Below, piece by piece: positions 25,804-34,339 of a stretch of 64,000 nucleotides of DNA (position 1 is the stretch's first letter; each line of letters starts with the position of its first letter). The DNA comes from Oribacterium sp. (GTDB taxonomy: Bacteria; Bacillota; Clostridia; Lachnospirales; Lachnospiraceae). The notes under the pieces were generated by a model. The model searched no databases, was not told the origin of the DNA, and saw only the letters and a list, made by a program, of their open reading frames with translations. The position numbers and the translations under genes were made by a program. The stretch lies in contig SFND01000013.1 in NCBI GenBank assembly GCA_004554245.1, forward strand, positions 28,600-92,599. The letters run 5' to 3'.

Positions 25804-27441
25804 ATGATTGCAGCAAATAACATTACCTTCCGTGTAGGTAAGAAGGCACTGTTTGAAGACGTTAATATCAAGTTCACCGAGGGCAACTGTTATGGCATCA
25901 TCGGTGCCAACGGTGCCGGTAAGTCGACCTTCCTGAAGATCCTGAGCGGAGTGCTCGAGCCGACCAGCGGTGAGATCACCATGACCCCGGGCCAGCGTCT
26001 CAGCGTACTCGAGCAGGATCAGTTCAAGTACGACGATTACTCCGTCATCGATACCGTCATCATGGGCAACAAGCGCCTGTATGACATCATGAAGGAGAAG
26101 GACGCCATCTATGCAAAGGCGGATTTCACCGACGAGGATGGACTCCGTGCCGCAGATCTCGAGGCCGAGTTCGCTGCGATGGACGGCTGGAATGCGGAAG
26201 CGGATGCCGAGACGATGCTGAACGGCTTAGGGATCGGCACGGACCTGCACTACAAGCAGATGAACGAGCTGAAGGGCTCCGAGAAGGTCAAGGTCCTCCT
26301 CGCGAAGGCGCTGTTCGGTAACCCGGACATCCTGCTTCTCGACGAGCCGACCAACCACCTCGACCTGAACTCCATCGAGTGGCTCGAGGAGTTCCTCATC
26401 AACTTCGAGAACACCGTCATCGTCGTATCCCATGACCGTTACTTCCTGAACAAGGTCTGCACGAACATCGCGGACATCGACTACGGTAAGATCACCCTCT
26501 TCGCCGGAAACTACGACTTCTGGTTCGAGTCCTCCCAGCTCATCGTGCGTCAGCAGAAGGAAGCGAACCGCAAGAAGGAGGAGAAGATCAAGGAGCTGCA
26601 GGAGTTCATCCAGCGTTTCTCGGCCAATGCTTCCAAATCCAAGCAGGCGACCTCCCGTAAACGTGCGCTCGAGAAGATCGAGCTCGACAACATCAAGCCG
26701 TCCTCTCGTCAGTATCCGTACATCGTATTTAAGCCGAATCGTGAGATCGGTAACGATGTCCTCGAGGTGAAGAACCTCTCGAAGACCATCAATGGCGTAA
26801 AGGTGCTCGATGATATCTCCTTCATCGTGAACCGTACCGATAAGATCGCACTGGTCGGCCCGAACGAGCTTGCGAAGACTACCCTCATGCAGATCATCTC
26901 CGGCGAGATGGAGCCGGACAGCGGTGACTACAAGTGGGGCGTGACCACCAGCCAGTCCTACTTCCCGAAGGACAACACGAAGGAGTTCGCATCCGAGGAC
27001 ACGATCGTCGAGTGGCTGACCCAGTACAGCCCGGATAAGGATACCCAGTTCGTCCGTGGTTACCTCGGCCGTATGCTCTTCAAGGGCGACGACGGTCTGA
27101 AGAAGGTCAACGTCCTCTCCGGAGGTGAGCGCGTACGCTGCATGCTCAGTAAGATGATGATTTCGGGTTCCAATGTCATCATCCTCGACGAGCCGACCGA
27201 CCACCTCGACATGGAGTCCATCTCCGCACTGAACGACGGACTCAAGAGCTACCCGGGTGTCATCATCTTCGCATCCCGTGACCACCAGGTCGTAGAGACC
27301 ACCGCGAACCGTATCTTCGAGATCATCGACGGAAAGCTCATCGATAAGATGACCACCTACGACGAGTACCTCGCATCCGACGAGGACATCAAGAAGAGAT
27401 TCGTCTTCACCCTGTCCGGATCCGACGCAAGCGACAACTAA
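25804..27441 (+). CDS. ABC-F ATPase (YbiT-like) with one degenerate ATP site
   Basis: A 545-residue soluble protein with two ABC domains and the arm/linker between them (charged helix, residues about 243-300), as in translation factors of the EttA/YbiT group that act at the ribosomal E site. Domain 1 has intact Walker A GANGAGKS (34-41), Walker B ILLLDEP and switch His210. Domain 2 has intact signature LSGGE (438-442). The complementary elements are altered: domain 1 signature is LKGSE (156-160), domain 2 Walker A is GPNELAKTT (352-360), and the switch His is Arg492 (SRDH). All three belong to the same composite site, so one of the two ATP sites looks inactive. AAAAGGAG precedes the ATG. Confidence 0.88.
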   Translation: MIAANNITFRVGKKALFEDVNIKFTEGNCYGIIGANGAGKSTFLKILSGVLEPTSGEITMTPGQRLSVLEQDQFKYDDYSVIDTVIMGNKRLYDIMKEKDAIYAKADFTDEDGLRAADLEAEFAAMDGWNAEADAETMLNGLGIGTDLHYKQMNELKGSEKVKVLLAKALFGNPDILLLDEPTNHLDLNSIEWLEEFLINFENTVIVVSHDRYFLNKVCTNIADIDYGKITLFAGNYDFWFESSQLIVRQQKEANRKKEEKIKELQEFIQRFSANASKSKQATSRKRALEKIELDNIKPSSRQYPYIVFKPNREIGNDVLEVKNLSKTINGVKVLDDISFIVNRTDKIALVGPNELAKTTLMQIISGEMEPDSGDYKWGVTTSQSYFPKDNTKEFASEDTIVEWLTQYSPDKDTQFVRGYLGRMLFKGDDGLKKVNVLSGGERVRCMLSKMMISGSNVIILDEPTDHLDMESISALNDGLKSYPGVIIFASRDHQVVETTANRIFEIIDGKLIDKMTTYDEYLASDEDIKKRFVFTLSGSDASDN

Positions 27442-27480
27442 GCGACGAGCATCCGACCAGACAGCACAAATCAGAAATCA

Positions 27481-27524
27481 GAGAGCCATCCCGTGACAGG
27501 CAAGCCTGCCGCGGGATGGCTCTC
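27481..27524 (+). terminator. Terminator of the ABC-F gene
   Basis: GAGAGCCATCCCG-N18-CGGGATGGCTCTC followed by TCTGTCTT, 40 bp after the stop. Confidence 0.75.
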
Positions 27525-27530
27525 TCTGTC

Positions 27531-27622
27531 TTAAGAATTTCGTAATGGGGTCAGACCCCATTACGGTCACCTTAAGGCTTTCATAAGGATTTCGTAAGGA
27601 GGTCTGACCCCATTACGAAATT
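27531..27622. repeat. Tandem family D palindromes
   Basis: Two units in inverted order: TTAAGAATTTCGTAAT then GGGGTCAGACCCC (27547-27559), and a second incomplete palindrome GGTCTGACCCC (27601-27611) with ATTACGAAATT. Both lie between the convergent 3' ends of the ABC-F gene and the nup-type operon. Confidence 0.8.
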
Positions 27623-27633
27623 TCGGAAAACAA

Positions 27634-27663
27634 CAGCCCTCGGTGCGGATACACCGGGGGCTG
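27634..27663 (-). terminator. Terminator of the nup-type operon
   Basis: On the minus strand AGCCCCCGGTG-TATCC-GCACCGAGGGCT followed by GTTGTTTT, 12 bp after the permease stop. Confidence 0.8.
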
Positions 27664-27674
27664 GAAATAAGCTG

Positions 27675-28616
27675 TTACTTCGAACGAACAAACGGCTTGC
27701 CGTTTGCTGACGGTACGTGGCCGGCGCCGACGAAGAAGATAAGGGTCAGCAGGGTCACGATGTACGGGATCATGCTGAGGAGGTTCGGGCTGATGAGGTT
27801 CGAGCCGCCGAGCAGTGACTTGACACCGTTACAGAATCCGAAGAGGAGGCAGCCGACGAAGGCGCCGCCCGGGGAGAACTTACCGAAGATGACGGCTGCG
27901 ATCGCGATGAAGCCCTGGCCGACGATGACCGCAGGACGGAACTGCGATACGGTCGCGAGGGTGACGAAGGCACCACCGAGACCGGACAGGAAGCCGGACA
28001 GGATCACGCAGACATAGCGCACGGCATAGACATTGATGCCGAGGGTCTCACATGCCTCCGGATGCTCACCTGCTGCACGAAGCCGCATACCGAAACGGGT
28101 CTTGTAGAACACGAACCAGATGAGCGCCACCACCAGGAAGCTGAGGTACGCCACCGAGTAGGTGGAGATAACATTGTACTGAAATGAACCGGCCGGGAAG
28201 ATGGACACGCCCTTGTCGTTCGTAAACATCTTCGGCAGCTTCGCCATCATATCGAGCGCCGGTGAATCCGAGGAGTTCTCGAAAATCGCCTTGCAGAGGA
28301 AGATCGCGAAGCCCGGTCCGATGAAGTTGATCGCAGTTCCGGCGATCGTCTGGTCCGCATGCAGACTCACACAGACCACCGCGTGGATGATGCCGAGCAC
28401 AGCACCCGCGAGACCACCTGCAAAGAAACCGATCCAGCCGTTGCCCGTGAAGTACGCAACCGCCGCCCCCACGAACGCGCCGAGGGTCATCATACCCTCG
28501 ATGCCGATGTTTACGACGCCAGAGCGCTCACTGAAGCAGGAGCCTAAGGCTGCGAGCAGCAGTGGTGGCGTCGAGATCAGCATCGCATTGATTAAAAGTC
28601 CTAAATTCGTAAGCAT
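27675..28616 (-). CDS. Nucleoside-type ABC permease (NupQ/YufQ-like)
   Basis: A 313-residue permease of the branched-chain/ribose/nucleoside type. Strong markers are ERSGVVNIGIEGMMTLGAFVG near the N-terminus and the coupling region RFGMRLRAAGEHPEACETLG INVYAVRY. It contains 8-9 hydrophobic segments. Its ATG overlaps the stop of the preceding permease by one base (TAATG). With the NupP-like permease, NupO-like ATPase and BmpA-like lipoprotein it should import purine or pyrimidine nucleosides. Confidence 0.88.
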   Translation of the reverse strand: MLTNLGLLINAMLISTPPLLLAALGSCFSERSGVVNIGIEGMMTLGAFVGAAVAYFTGNGWIGFFAGGLAGAVLGIIHAVVCVSLHADQTIAGTAINFIGPGFAIFLCKAIFENSSDSPALDMMAKLPKMFTNDKGVSIFPAGSFQYNVISTYSVAYLSFLVVALIWFVFYKTRFGMRLRAAGEHPEACETLGINVYAVRYVCVILSGFLSGLGGAFVTLATVSQFRPAVIVGQGFIAIAAVIFGKFSPGGAFVGCLLFGFCNGVKSLLGGSNLISPNLLSMIPYIVTLLTLIFFVGAGHVPSANGKPFVRSK

Positions 28617-29683
28617 TACTTCGCCGCCTCCTTCTTACTGGTCATCTTCGTGAGGATCGACTTAAATACCGGTGCGATCGCGATGAAGATAATAACGGTA
28701 CCCATGATGATGTTGACGACCTCATTCGGCACCTGAATTACGGTCAGCTTGTTTCCACCGTACTTCATCGCACCGTAGAACCAGCCGGCGAAGATACAGC
28801 CGATCGGATTCGTGGCACCGATGAGGGCGACGGTGATACCCTGGAAGCCGTAGGATTCCTGGGCTGCAAACTGCGGGATACGCTGGCTCATGCCGAGGAG
28901 CTGTACCGCTCCACCGAGACCCGACAGGAGACCGGAGAGCGACATCGATGCGAGGAATACGCGGTTCGAGCTGATGCCGGCATACTCTGCGGCCGTTCTC
29001 GAGAAACCGACGGCACGCAGCTGATAGCCGAAGGTGGTCTTCGTCATGACGAACCAGAGGATGATCGCAGCGACGATGGCCATCACGATGCCCCAGTGGA
29101 CGTCGGAGCAGCCGGTAAGCTTCGCCACCGCCGTCGGCATCTTGATCGACGCACTCGCGAGGATGTTCTTCGACGCCTCCGCGCCCTGATCCGTATGAAT
29201 CGTCTTCAGGTTCACGACGAAGTTCGAGAGATAGAACGCGATCCAGTTAAACATGATATAGGAAAGGACCTCGTTAATGCCCTTCTTTACCTTCAGCACA
29301 CCGACGATGGCACCCCAGAGCGCACCGGCGAGGGCCGCTGCCAGGAGACATACGATCGCGTGGATCACCGGCGGCAGCGGACAGAGGATACCGATCACCG
29401 CGGCGGCCAGGGAGCCGACCACATACTGACCCTCGGCACCGATGTTGAAGACACCGGTACGGAAGGAGAACGCCACCGAAAGTCCGGTAAAAATCAGCGG
29501 TGCTGCATAAACGATACTGTAGGTGAAAAACTTCGGCTTACTGAAGACACCATTGAAGAGCTTCGTGTAGGCCTCGCCCGGATTGACACCGATCGCCGCG
29601 AGGAGGATCGCCCCCACGATGAAACCGATCACGATCGCGATCAGGGTGTACAGCAGGGAGCTGTCTAATATTTTCTTTTTCAT
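28616..29683 (-). CDS. Nucleoside-type ABC permease (NupP/YufP-like)
   Basis: A 355-residue permease paired with the NupQ-like one. It contains FRTGVFNIGAEGQYVVGSLAA and the coupling region TFGYQLRAVGFSRTAAEYAG, diagnostic of the BMP-family nucleoside importers. Its start overlaps the ATPase stop by four bases (ATGA), so expression is coupled. Confidence 0.88.
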   Translation of the reverse strand: MKKKILDSSLLYTLIAIVIGFIVGAILLAAIGVNPGEAYTKLFNGVFSKPKFFTYSIVYAAPLIFTGLSVAFSFRTGVFNIGAEGQYVVGSLAAAVIGILCPLPPVIHAIVCLLAAALAGALWGAIVGVLKVKKGINEVLSYIMFNWIAFYLSNFVVNLKTIHTDQGAEASKNILASASIKMPTAVAKLTGCSDVHWGIVMAIVAAIILWFVMTKTTFGYQLRAVGFSRTAAEYAGISSNRVFLASMSLSGLLSGLGGAVQLLGMSQRIPQFAAQESYGFQGITVALIGATNPIGCIFAGWFYGAMKYGGNKLTVIQVPNEVVNIIMGTVIIFIAIAPVFKSILTKMTSKKEAAK

Positions 29684-31215
29684 TCTGCCTTACCTCCTGC
29701 CATCATCAGGCCCAGCTTGTACTCATCCGCCTCTGCGCCCATCATCTCACCGTCGATCTGACCGTCGAAGATAACGTCGATGCGGTCGGACAGGTTCATG
29801 ATCTCATCGAGCTCGAAGGAAACGAGCAGGATCGCGCGGCCCTTGTTGCGCTGCGCCACGAGGTACTTGTGGACGAACTCGATCGCGCCGACATCGAGAC
29901 CTCGGGTCGGGTTGAAGGCGATAAGGAAGTCCTTATCATTCGTCACCTCACGGGCGATGATTACCTTCTGCTGGTTACCACCGGAGAGCTGACCTGCGAG
30001 ACGCTCCTCACAGCCCACCGGGCGGATATCGAAATCACGGATCATGTCGGTCGCGTGATCACGGATCACCTTCTTCTGCAGGATGCCGTTCTTCGCGTAC
30101 GGTGCCACAGCGAAGTTCTGGAGCACGAGGTTCTCGGCGACACTGAAATCAAGCACGAGACCATGCTTCTGACGGTCCTCCGGAATCGAGGAAATGCCCT
30201 CGTCGAAGAGCATCTTCGGCGTCTCATTCGTGACATCCTTGCCGTTCATGAGGACCTGACCGCTCGTCGCCTTCCCGAGACCGGTGAGGATCTCGACGAG
30301 CTGTGACTGGCCGTTGCCGTCGATACCTGCGAGTCCGAGGATCTCACCGGCATGCACCTCGAGATTGAGGCCCTTCAGGACCTCGACGCCTCGGTAGTCC
30401 TTCGCGTGGAGATCCTTCACCTCTACGACGACACGACCGGGCTCCATCTCCTTCTTGTCGACCTTGTTGGTGACCTGACGACCGACCATCATCGCCGCGA
30501 GGTCATCCTCGCTGACATCGGCGACGCTGACCGTGTCGATGTACTTACCACGACGGATGATCGTACAGTTGTCGGACGACTCCTTGATCTCCTTCAGCTT
30601 ATGGGTGATGAGGATGATCGATTTGCCGGCGGCGGTGAGGTTATGGATGATGTCCATAAGCTCGTTGATTTCCTGCGGGGTCAGTGACGCGGTCGGCTCA
30701 TCGAAGATGAGGAGATCTGCACCACGATAGAGGACCTTCAGGATCTCGACACGCTGCTGCATGCCGACCGAGATATCCTCGACCTTCGCATCCGGGTCGA
30801 CCATGAGGCCGTACTTCTCACTGAGCTCTACGATCTTCTGACGCGCGGTCTTTAAGTCCACGGTCAGTCCCTTTCTCGGCTCTGCGCCGAGCACGATGTT
30901 CTCGGTGACGGTAAACGGCTGCACGAGCATGAAGTGCTGGTGCACCATGCCGATGCCGAGCTCGATGGCCTTCTCCGGGTTATCGATGGAAACTTCCTTT
31001 CCGTTGATGAAGATCTGTCCGGAGGTCGGTCGGTACATACCGTACAGTACGTTCATGAGCGTCGACTTGCCGGCACCATTCTCACCGAGGATCGCGTGAA
31101 CCTCGCCCTTGTGCACGGTCAGGTTGATGTGGTCGTTCGCAGTGAAGTTTCCGAACTTCTTCACGATGTCCTTCATCTCGATGACGACAGTGCTTACATC
31201 CATGTTGCTTTTCAT
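29680..31215 (-). CDS. Nucleoside-type ABC ATPase with two nucleotide-binding domains (NupO-like)
   Basis: A 511-residue tandem ATPase of the RbsA/NupO class. Domain 1: Walker A LGENGAGKST, signature VGMQQRVEIL, Walker B LLIFDEPTASL, switch ILITHK. Domain 2: signature LSGGNQQKV, modified Walker B FLIAFNPTRGLDVGA, which is normal for the second domain of this class. The ATG at 31215 has AAGAAGGGA upstream. It begins the nupOPQ-like operon. The YjjW/YjjI pair and the binding lipoprotein lie immediately upstream on the same strand. Confidence 0.88.
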   Translation of the reverse strand: MKSNMDVSTVVIEMKDIVKKFGNFTANDHINLTVHKGEVHAILGENGAGKSTLMNVLYGMYRPTSGQIFINGKEVSIDNPEKAIELGIGMVHQHFMLVQPFTVTENIVLGAEPRKGLTVDLKTARQKIVELSEKYGLMVDPDAKVEDISVGMQQRVEILKVLYRGADLLIFDEPTASLTPQEINELMDIIHNLTAAGKSIILITHKLKEIKESSDNCTIIRRGKYIDTVSVADVSEDDLAAMMVGRQVTNKVDKKEMEPGRVVVEVKDLHAKDYRGVEVLKGLNLEVHAGEILGLAGIDGNGQSQLVEILTGLGKATSGQVLMNGKDVTNETPKMLFDEGISSIPEDRQKHGLVLDFSVAENLVLQNFAVAPYAKNGILQKKVIRDHATDMIRDFDIRPVGCEERLAGQLSGGNQQKVIIAREVTNDKDFLIAFNPTRGLDVGAIEFVHKYLVAQRNKGRAILLVSFELDEIMNLSDRIDVIFDGQIDGEMMGAEADEYKLGLMMAGGKAE

Positions 31216-31404
31216 TGCATTGTGTCCCTTCTTTAATGTATTTCGAGCAGTGTGTCCATGGCGAAACGCCCACCGTTTACTGCTGGTTGACACGGCCGTT
31301 CTGTCGGAAAAGCCAGGACAGAGACGGTACTTTCACTCTGTTGATACTCTTTAGAATATCATAAATCGCGCGCGTTTTACACTGGTTTGTTGAAGTGCTG
31401 CTAA
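31216..31404. other. Upstream region of the nup-type ATPase gene
   Basis: About 190 bp between the family A fragment and the ATPase start. An AT-rich patch with TTAGAATATCATAAA at 31350-31365 could contain a promoter. No gene is seen. Confidence 0.3.
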
Positions 31405-31466
31405 GGGAACCCGGCTTGATTTCACACGGTCTCTACGTATGGCTGCTGATGGCAGTCCTCCGGGTT
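31405..31466. repeat. Family A fragment after yjjW
   Basis: A short hairpin closed by AACCCGG (31408-31414) / CCGGGTT (31460-31466). Its interior TTCACACGGTCTCTACGTATGG nearly repeats the right arm of the 5.6-kb element (CACGGTCTCTACGTATGG is shared exactly). It lies 22 bp after the yjjW stop and is a reduced copy of family A. Confidence 0.65.
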
Positions 31467-31488
31467 ATCCGATTGTACTGAAGCAGTG

Positions 31489-32388
31489 TCAGATGATGAC
31501 GATGTCGGTCATGCCTTCTGCGCGTGCGAGGTCGGCGAGGTGCTCGAGCCAGGCGTCGGTCGGCGGGGTGAAGCTGCGGTACGCTTCGCGGACGCCGAAC
31601 GGGCGGTACTTGATGATCTTGTAGCGTATGCTCGTCCCCTCGTTTGCTGGCCAATGCTTCTGCCGTGACAGGTATGGCTGCAGCGCGCAGGCGGTGTCGA
31701 CGATGGTCTTTTCGGTGTCGAAAAGCTCCGGGACGATGACGGTCCGGACTTCGTAGAGCTGGCCGCGGTCGGCGAGGAAGCGCATGTTCTTGAGCACGAG
31801 GGTGTTGTCCACGTCGGTCACTGCCCGGTGGTCTGCGGCGTCGTAGGCCTTGATGTCGAGCATGACGCCGTCGATCACGGACAGGAGCTCCGCAGGGTCG
31901 GCTTCGAAGTCATAGCTGCCGTTCGAGTCGAGGAGGAAGCCGAGGCCATCCTTCTTCGCGAGGATCGCGAGGTCGTGGAGGAATGCCGGGTAGAAGGTGC
32001 ATTCGCCGCCGGAGACGGTGACACCACGGATGAACGGGACGTTTCTCCGCACCTCGGCGTACACCTCTTCCGCGTTCATGTAGCGGATACGCGGGCTCGC
32101 GTCATGGGTGCAGGTATGGATACAGGTGTCGCAACCGACGCACTTCGTCGGATCGAAGAGGACGAGGCCTTCGGCTGAGCGCGTGAGGGCCCCGGCCGGG
32201 CAGGTCGCGACACAGTCGCCGCAGCTGATGCAGACGGCGCGGGTCTCCGGGTTGTGGCAGTAGTGGCAGTTGAAATTGCAGCCCTGAACGAAGACGGCGG
32301 TACGGTTGCCTGGGCCGTCGACGGAGCTGAACGGGATGATTTTGTTAACGGGCACGCGGCCGCCCGCGCGTCTCGGATCGTTTCGCAT
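31489..32388 (-). CDS. yjjW: Glycyl radical enzyme activase, YjjW family
   Basis: Radical SAM enzyme that should generate the glycyl radical on the neighbouring YjjI protein. The 299-residue protein carries the SAM-cluster motif CNFNCHYC (Cys37, 41, 44), then two ferredoxin-type [4Fe-4S] clusters, CISCGDCVATCPAG (from Cys53) and CVGCDTCIHTCTHD (from Cys83), inserted as in other GRE activases. VTVSGGECTFYP is the GGE-like SAM-contact segment. AAAGGAG precedes the ATG. It is downstream of yjjI on the same strand. The match to YjjW is by pairing and architecture; the activase family itself is certain. Confidence 0.88.
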   Translation of the reverse strand: MRNDPRRAGGRVPVNKIIPFSSVDGPGNRTAVFVQGCNFNCHYCHNPETRAVCISCGDCVATCPAGALTRSAEGLVLFDPTKCVGCDTCIHTCTHDASPRIRYMNAEEVYAEVRRNVPFIRGVTVSGGECTFYPAFLHDLAILAKKDGLGFLLDSNGSYDFEADPAELLSVIDGVMLDIKAYDAADHRAVTDVDNTLVLKNMRFLADRGQLYEVRTVIVPELFDTEKTIVDTACALQPYLSRQKHWPANEGTSIRYKIIKYRPFGVREAYRSFTPPTDAWLEHLADLARAEGMTDIVII

Positions 32389-32514
32389 TACTCTCTCCTT
32401 TTTTCTTCACTGTAGGCATGTTCGGACTCGAAATCACCCATCATGCCTGTTTTTTCTTCGGCTTTTATAGGCATGATGATTTTCCAGCGAAAACATTGGC
32501 CGAAAGAAGGGAAA
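32389..32514. other. yjjI-yjjW spacer with long stem
   Basis: Holds a stem CATCATGCCT (32439-32448) / AGGCATGATG (32469-32478) in the yjjW leader, besides the terminator-like hairpin at 32515-32540. It suggests yjjW may be regulated separately from yjjI. Confidence 0.35.
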
Positions 32515-32540
32515 AGAGCAGACCTCTGCTGGTCTGCTCT
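32515..32540 (-). terminator. Terminator-like hairpin between yjjI and yjjW
   Basis: On the minus strand AGAGCAGACC-AGCAGA-GGTCTGCTCT followed by TTTCCC. It follows the yjjI stop by 34 bp and may reduce the amount of activase transcript relative to the enzyme. Confidence 0.65.
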
Positions 32541-32574
32541 CCTCGCTGTGTGGATGTTCCTCATGGGTGCCGTA

Positions 32575-34122
32575 TTAACGGACTTTTCGCTCCATGATGT
32601 GGCCGTTCTGCTTCGCGCCGAGGCCGAGGGCGGTGGTGTCGTGCTTGACGTTCTGGCCCTGCTCGAGCTTCTCGATCTCAGACTTCTTTACGAGGTAGCC
32701 AGTGACGCGGATGACGTCGGAGTCGCTCGCGTAGAAGCTTAAGTAGCGGAGGTTCTGCCGGAAGGAGCCCTTGATGATATCGAGGACGTAGTCCGGATTC
32801 TTGTGCACGGTCATGTCGATCGGGAAGATGTCACCGGTTCCGGATGGGAAGTAGTGGTGGAAGTTCGACAGGATCATGAGCTGATCCACCAGGTTCGCCG
32901 GCTCCTCGCCGATCGGGATGCGGGTGCCCGGGGTGACGTTCACGTCGGAGGCGATGCCGACCTGCGCGTGCAGGAGGAAGTGGCCGCCGGTCGCTTCGCA
33001 GTACGGGTTGAAGTGGTGATCGTTGAAGTCCTTGATCACGTCCATGATGCGCACGCCGAGCTTCGTCGCTTCGTCATCACGGCCGAAGCGCCACTCCGGG
33101 TGGCCCTCCTTCTCCAGCAGGATGTCGACGGCGTCTGCGAGGCCGACGAGACCGAACATCGCACTGAAGAGGTCGCGGCGGATGAGACCCTCCTTCGCGA
33201 GGAAGTTGTTCTCGAAGAAGCCGGACTCCTCCACGATGAAGCGGATACGCTCATCCATGTAGCGTGCCTGGATGTCCATCACGTACGGGAGCTGGTTCTG
33301 CAGGAAGTCCTCGATGTTCTTCGCGCGCTTCGCGATGTTGCCGAGGATGAGGCGGACGAGCGTGTAGGAGCCGCCGCCGAACTTGAGACCGTTGTAGCAG
33401 GAGGCGATGACATACTCCTCGCCGAGCTCGGACTTAAACATCGCGTGGTTTCCGAAGGACGGCTTCGCGGAAGCCAACGCTGCTCTTACGCACTCGAGCG
33501 CAAAGTCATCCGGGGTCTCCGCTTCATCGTACTTCATCGTGATGTTCGGTACGGCATCCCGGGTCGCTTCGATCGCCTTCAGGATGAGACGGCCGGCCTT
33601 TGTGTCGCGTGGGCCGATGTTGCCGTGGGAGAAGGAATCGAGGATCGTGCGGTCCATGTTGACGAAGAACAGGGTGATCAGCTTCTGCGCAAGTTCCTCG
33701 TCCATATCCTGTACGAACGGGTCGAGGAGCTCATCGAGCTGTCCCACGTAGACCGGGAAATTGGTCACGGACGGGACATGACGATAGATGATTTCGAGTG
33801 CATTGATCGCCTCGAAGAGGTCCTTCGGCGGCTCGAGGTTCAGGAAGCGGGAGCCCTCCTTCATGAACTTCTCGTAATTCGGGATGATGTAGCGCGGGCG
33901 CAGCGGTGCGTGGCCCTCGCTGAGGTCGCAGATGCACTGACGGTCGATCGGCTGGTTCAGGAGCTCATCGAGTCCCTCTGGAAGGTTCAGCACCTCGAGC
34001 AGGGAATCCGCCTGATTCGCCATCGTCGCTACCTTCTGCTCATGTGTCAGGGTCGGGGACTTTACGGTCTCCAGAATCGCTTCGCGCGTCTGATTTACGC
34101 GCTCCATGGAAATATCTCTCAT
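32575..34122 (-). CDS. yjjI: Glycyl radical enzyme, YjjI family (unknown reaction)
   Basis: A 515-residue glycyl radical enzyme, much shorter than pyruvate formate-lyase (about 760) and matching the YjjI/DUF3029 length. The active-site Cys candidate is Cys242 in ASCYNGLKFGGGSY; the radical Gly is Gly475 in IRVTGYLV near the C-terminus. GGAG-type site GAGGT lies 7 bases before the ATG at 34122; in-frame codons further upstream have none. To my knowledge its reaction is uncharacterised; in E. coli yjjI-yjjW sit beside deoCABD (deoxynucleoside catabolism). Here the pair lies between a BmpA-like nucleoside-binding lipoprotein and the NupOPQ-like transporter, which independently suggests a nucleoside- or deoxyribose-derived substrate. 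Confidence 0.88.
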   Translation of the reverse strand: MRDISMERVNQTREAILETVKSPTLTHEQKVATMANQADSLLEVLNLPEGLDELLNQPIDRQCICDLSEGHAPLRPRYIIPNYEKFMKEGSRFLNLEPPKDLFEAINALEIIYRHVPSVTNFPVYVGQLDELLDPFVQDMDEELAQKLITLFFVNMDRTILDSFSHGNIGPRDTKAGRLILKAIEATRDAVPNITMKYDEAETPDDFALECVRAALASAKPSFGNHAMFKSELGEEYVIASCYNGLKFGGGSYTLVRLILGNIAKRAKNIEDFLQNQLPYVMDIQARYMDERIRFIVEESGFFENNFLAKEGLIRRDLFSAMFGLVGLADAVDILLEKEGHPEWRFGRDDEATKLGVRIMDVIKDFNDHHFNPYCEATGGHFLLHAQVGIASDVNVTPGTRIPIGEEPANLVDQLMILSNFHHYFPSGTGDIFPIDMTVHKNPDYVLDIIKGSFRQNLRYLSFYASDSDVIRVTGYLVKKSEIEKLEQGQNVKHDTTALGLGAKQNGHIMERKVR

Positions 34123-34286
34123 ATAGATTACCTCGTATTCTGTATCATGCCAACGAACGATCGGAGTCGGATTCGGAGTCGGATGTGATTCTGTCATCGC
34201 CTCTCAGAAATCGATAATCGTTCGCATTTTTTCTTTATACTTATAATATAATAGATGACAATGAAATTCTATATTTTTTTATAAAA

Positions 34287-34312
34287 AACCGGGTGGCGCG
34301 TGCCACCCGGTT
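34287..34312 (-). terminator. Terminator of bmpA
   Basis: On the minus strand AACCGGGTGGC-ACGC-GCCACCCGGTT followed by TTTTATAAAAAAA, 27 bp after the stop. Confidence 0.9.
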
Positions 34313-34339
34313 GCGGTTTTCATATAGAACGATCGAGAC

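Noticed and set aside
26227-27285. Long open frame antisense to the ABC-F gene (352 codons)
   Set aside because: It mirrors the high-GC third codon positions of the ABC-F gene, has no ribosome site and its translation is a Leu/Val/Asp-rich shadow with no domain.
32575-34122. Pyruvate formate-lyase or ribonucleotide reductase NrdD
   Set aside because: Too short, lacks the PFL Cys-Cys pair and the NrdD zinc site; length, ASCYNG and RVTGY positions fit YjjI better.
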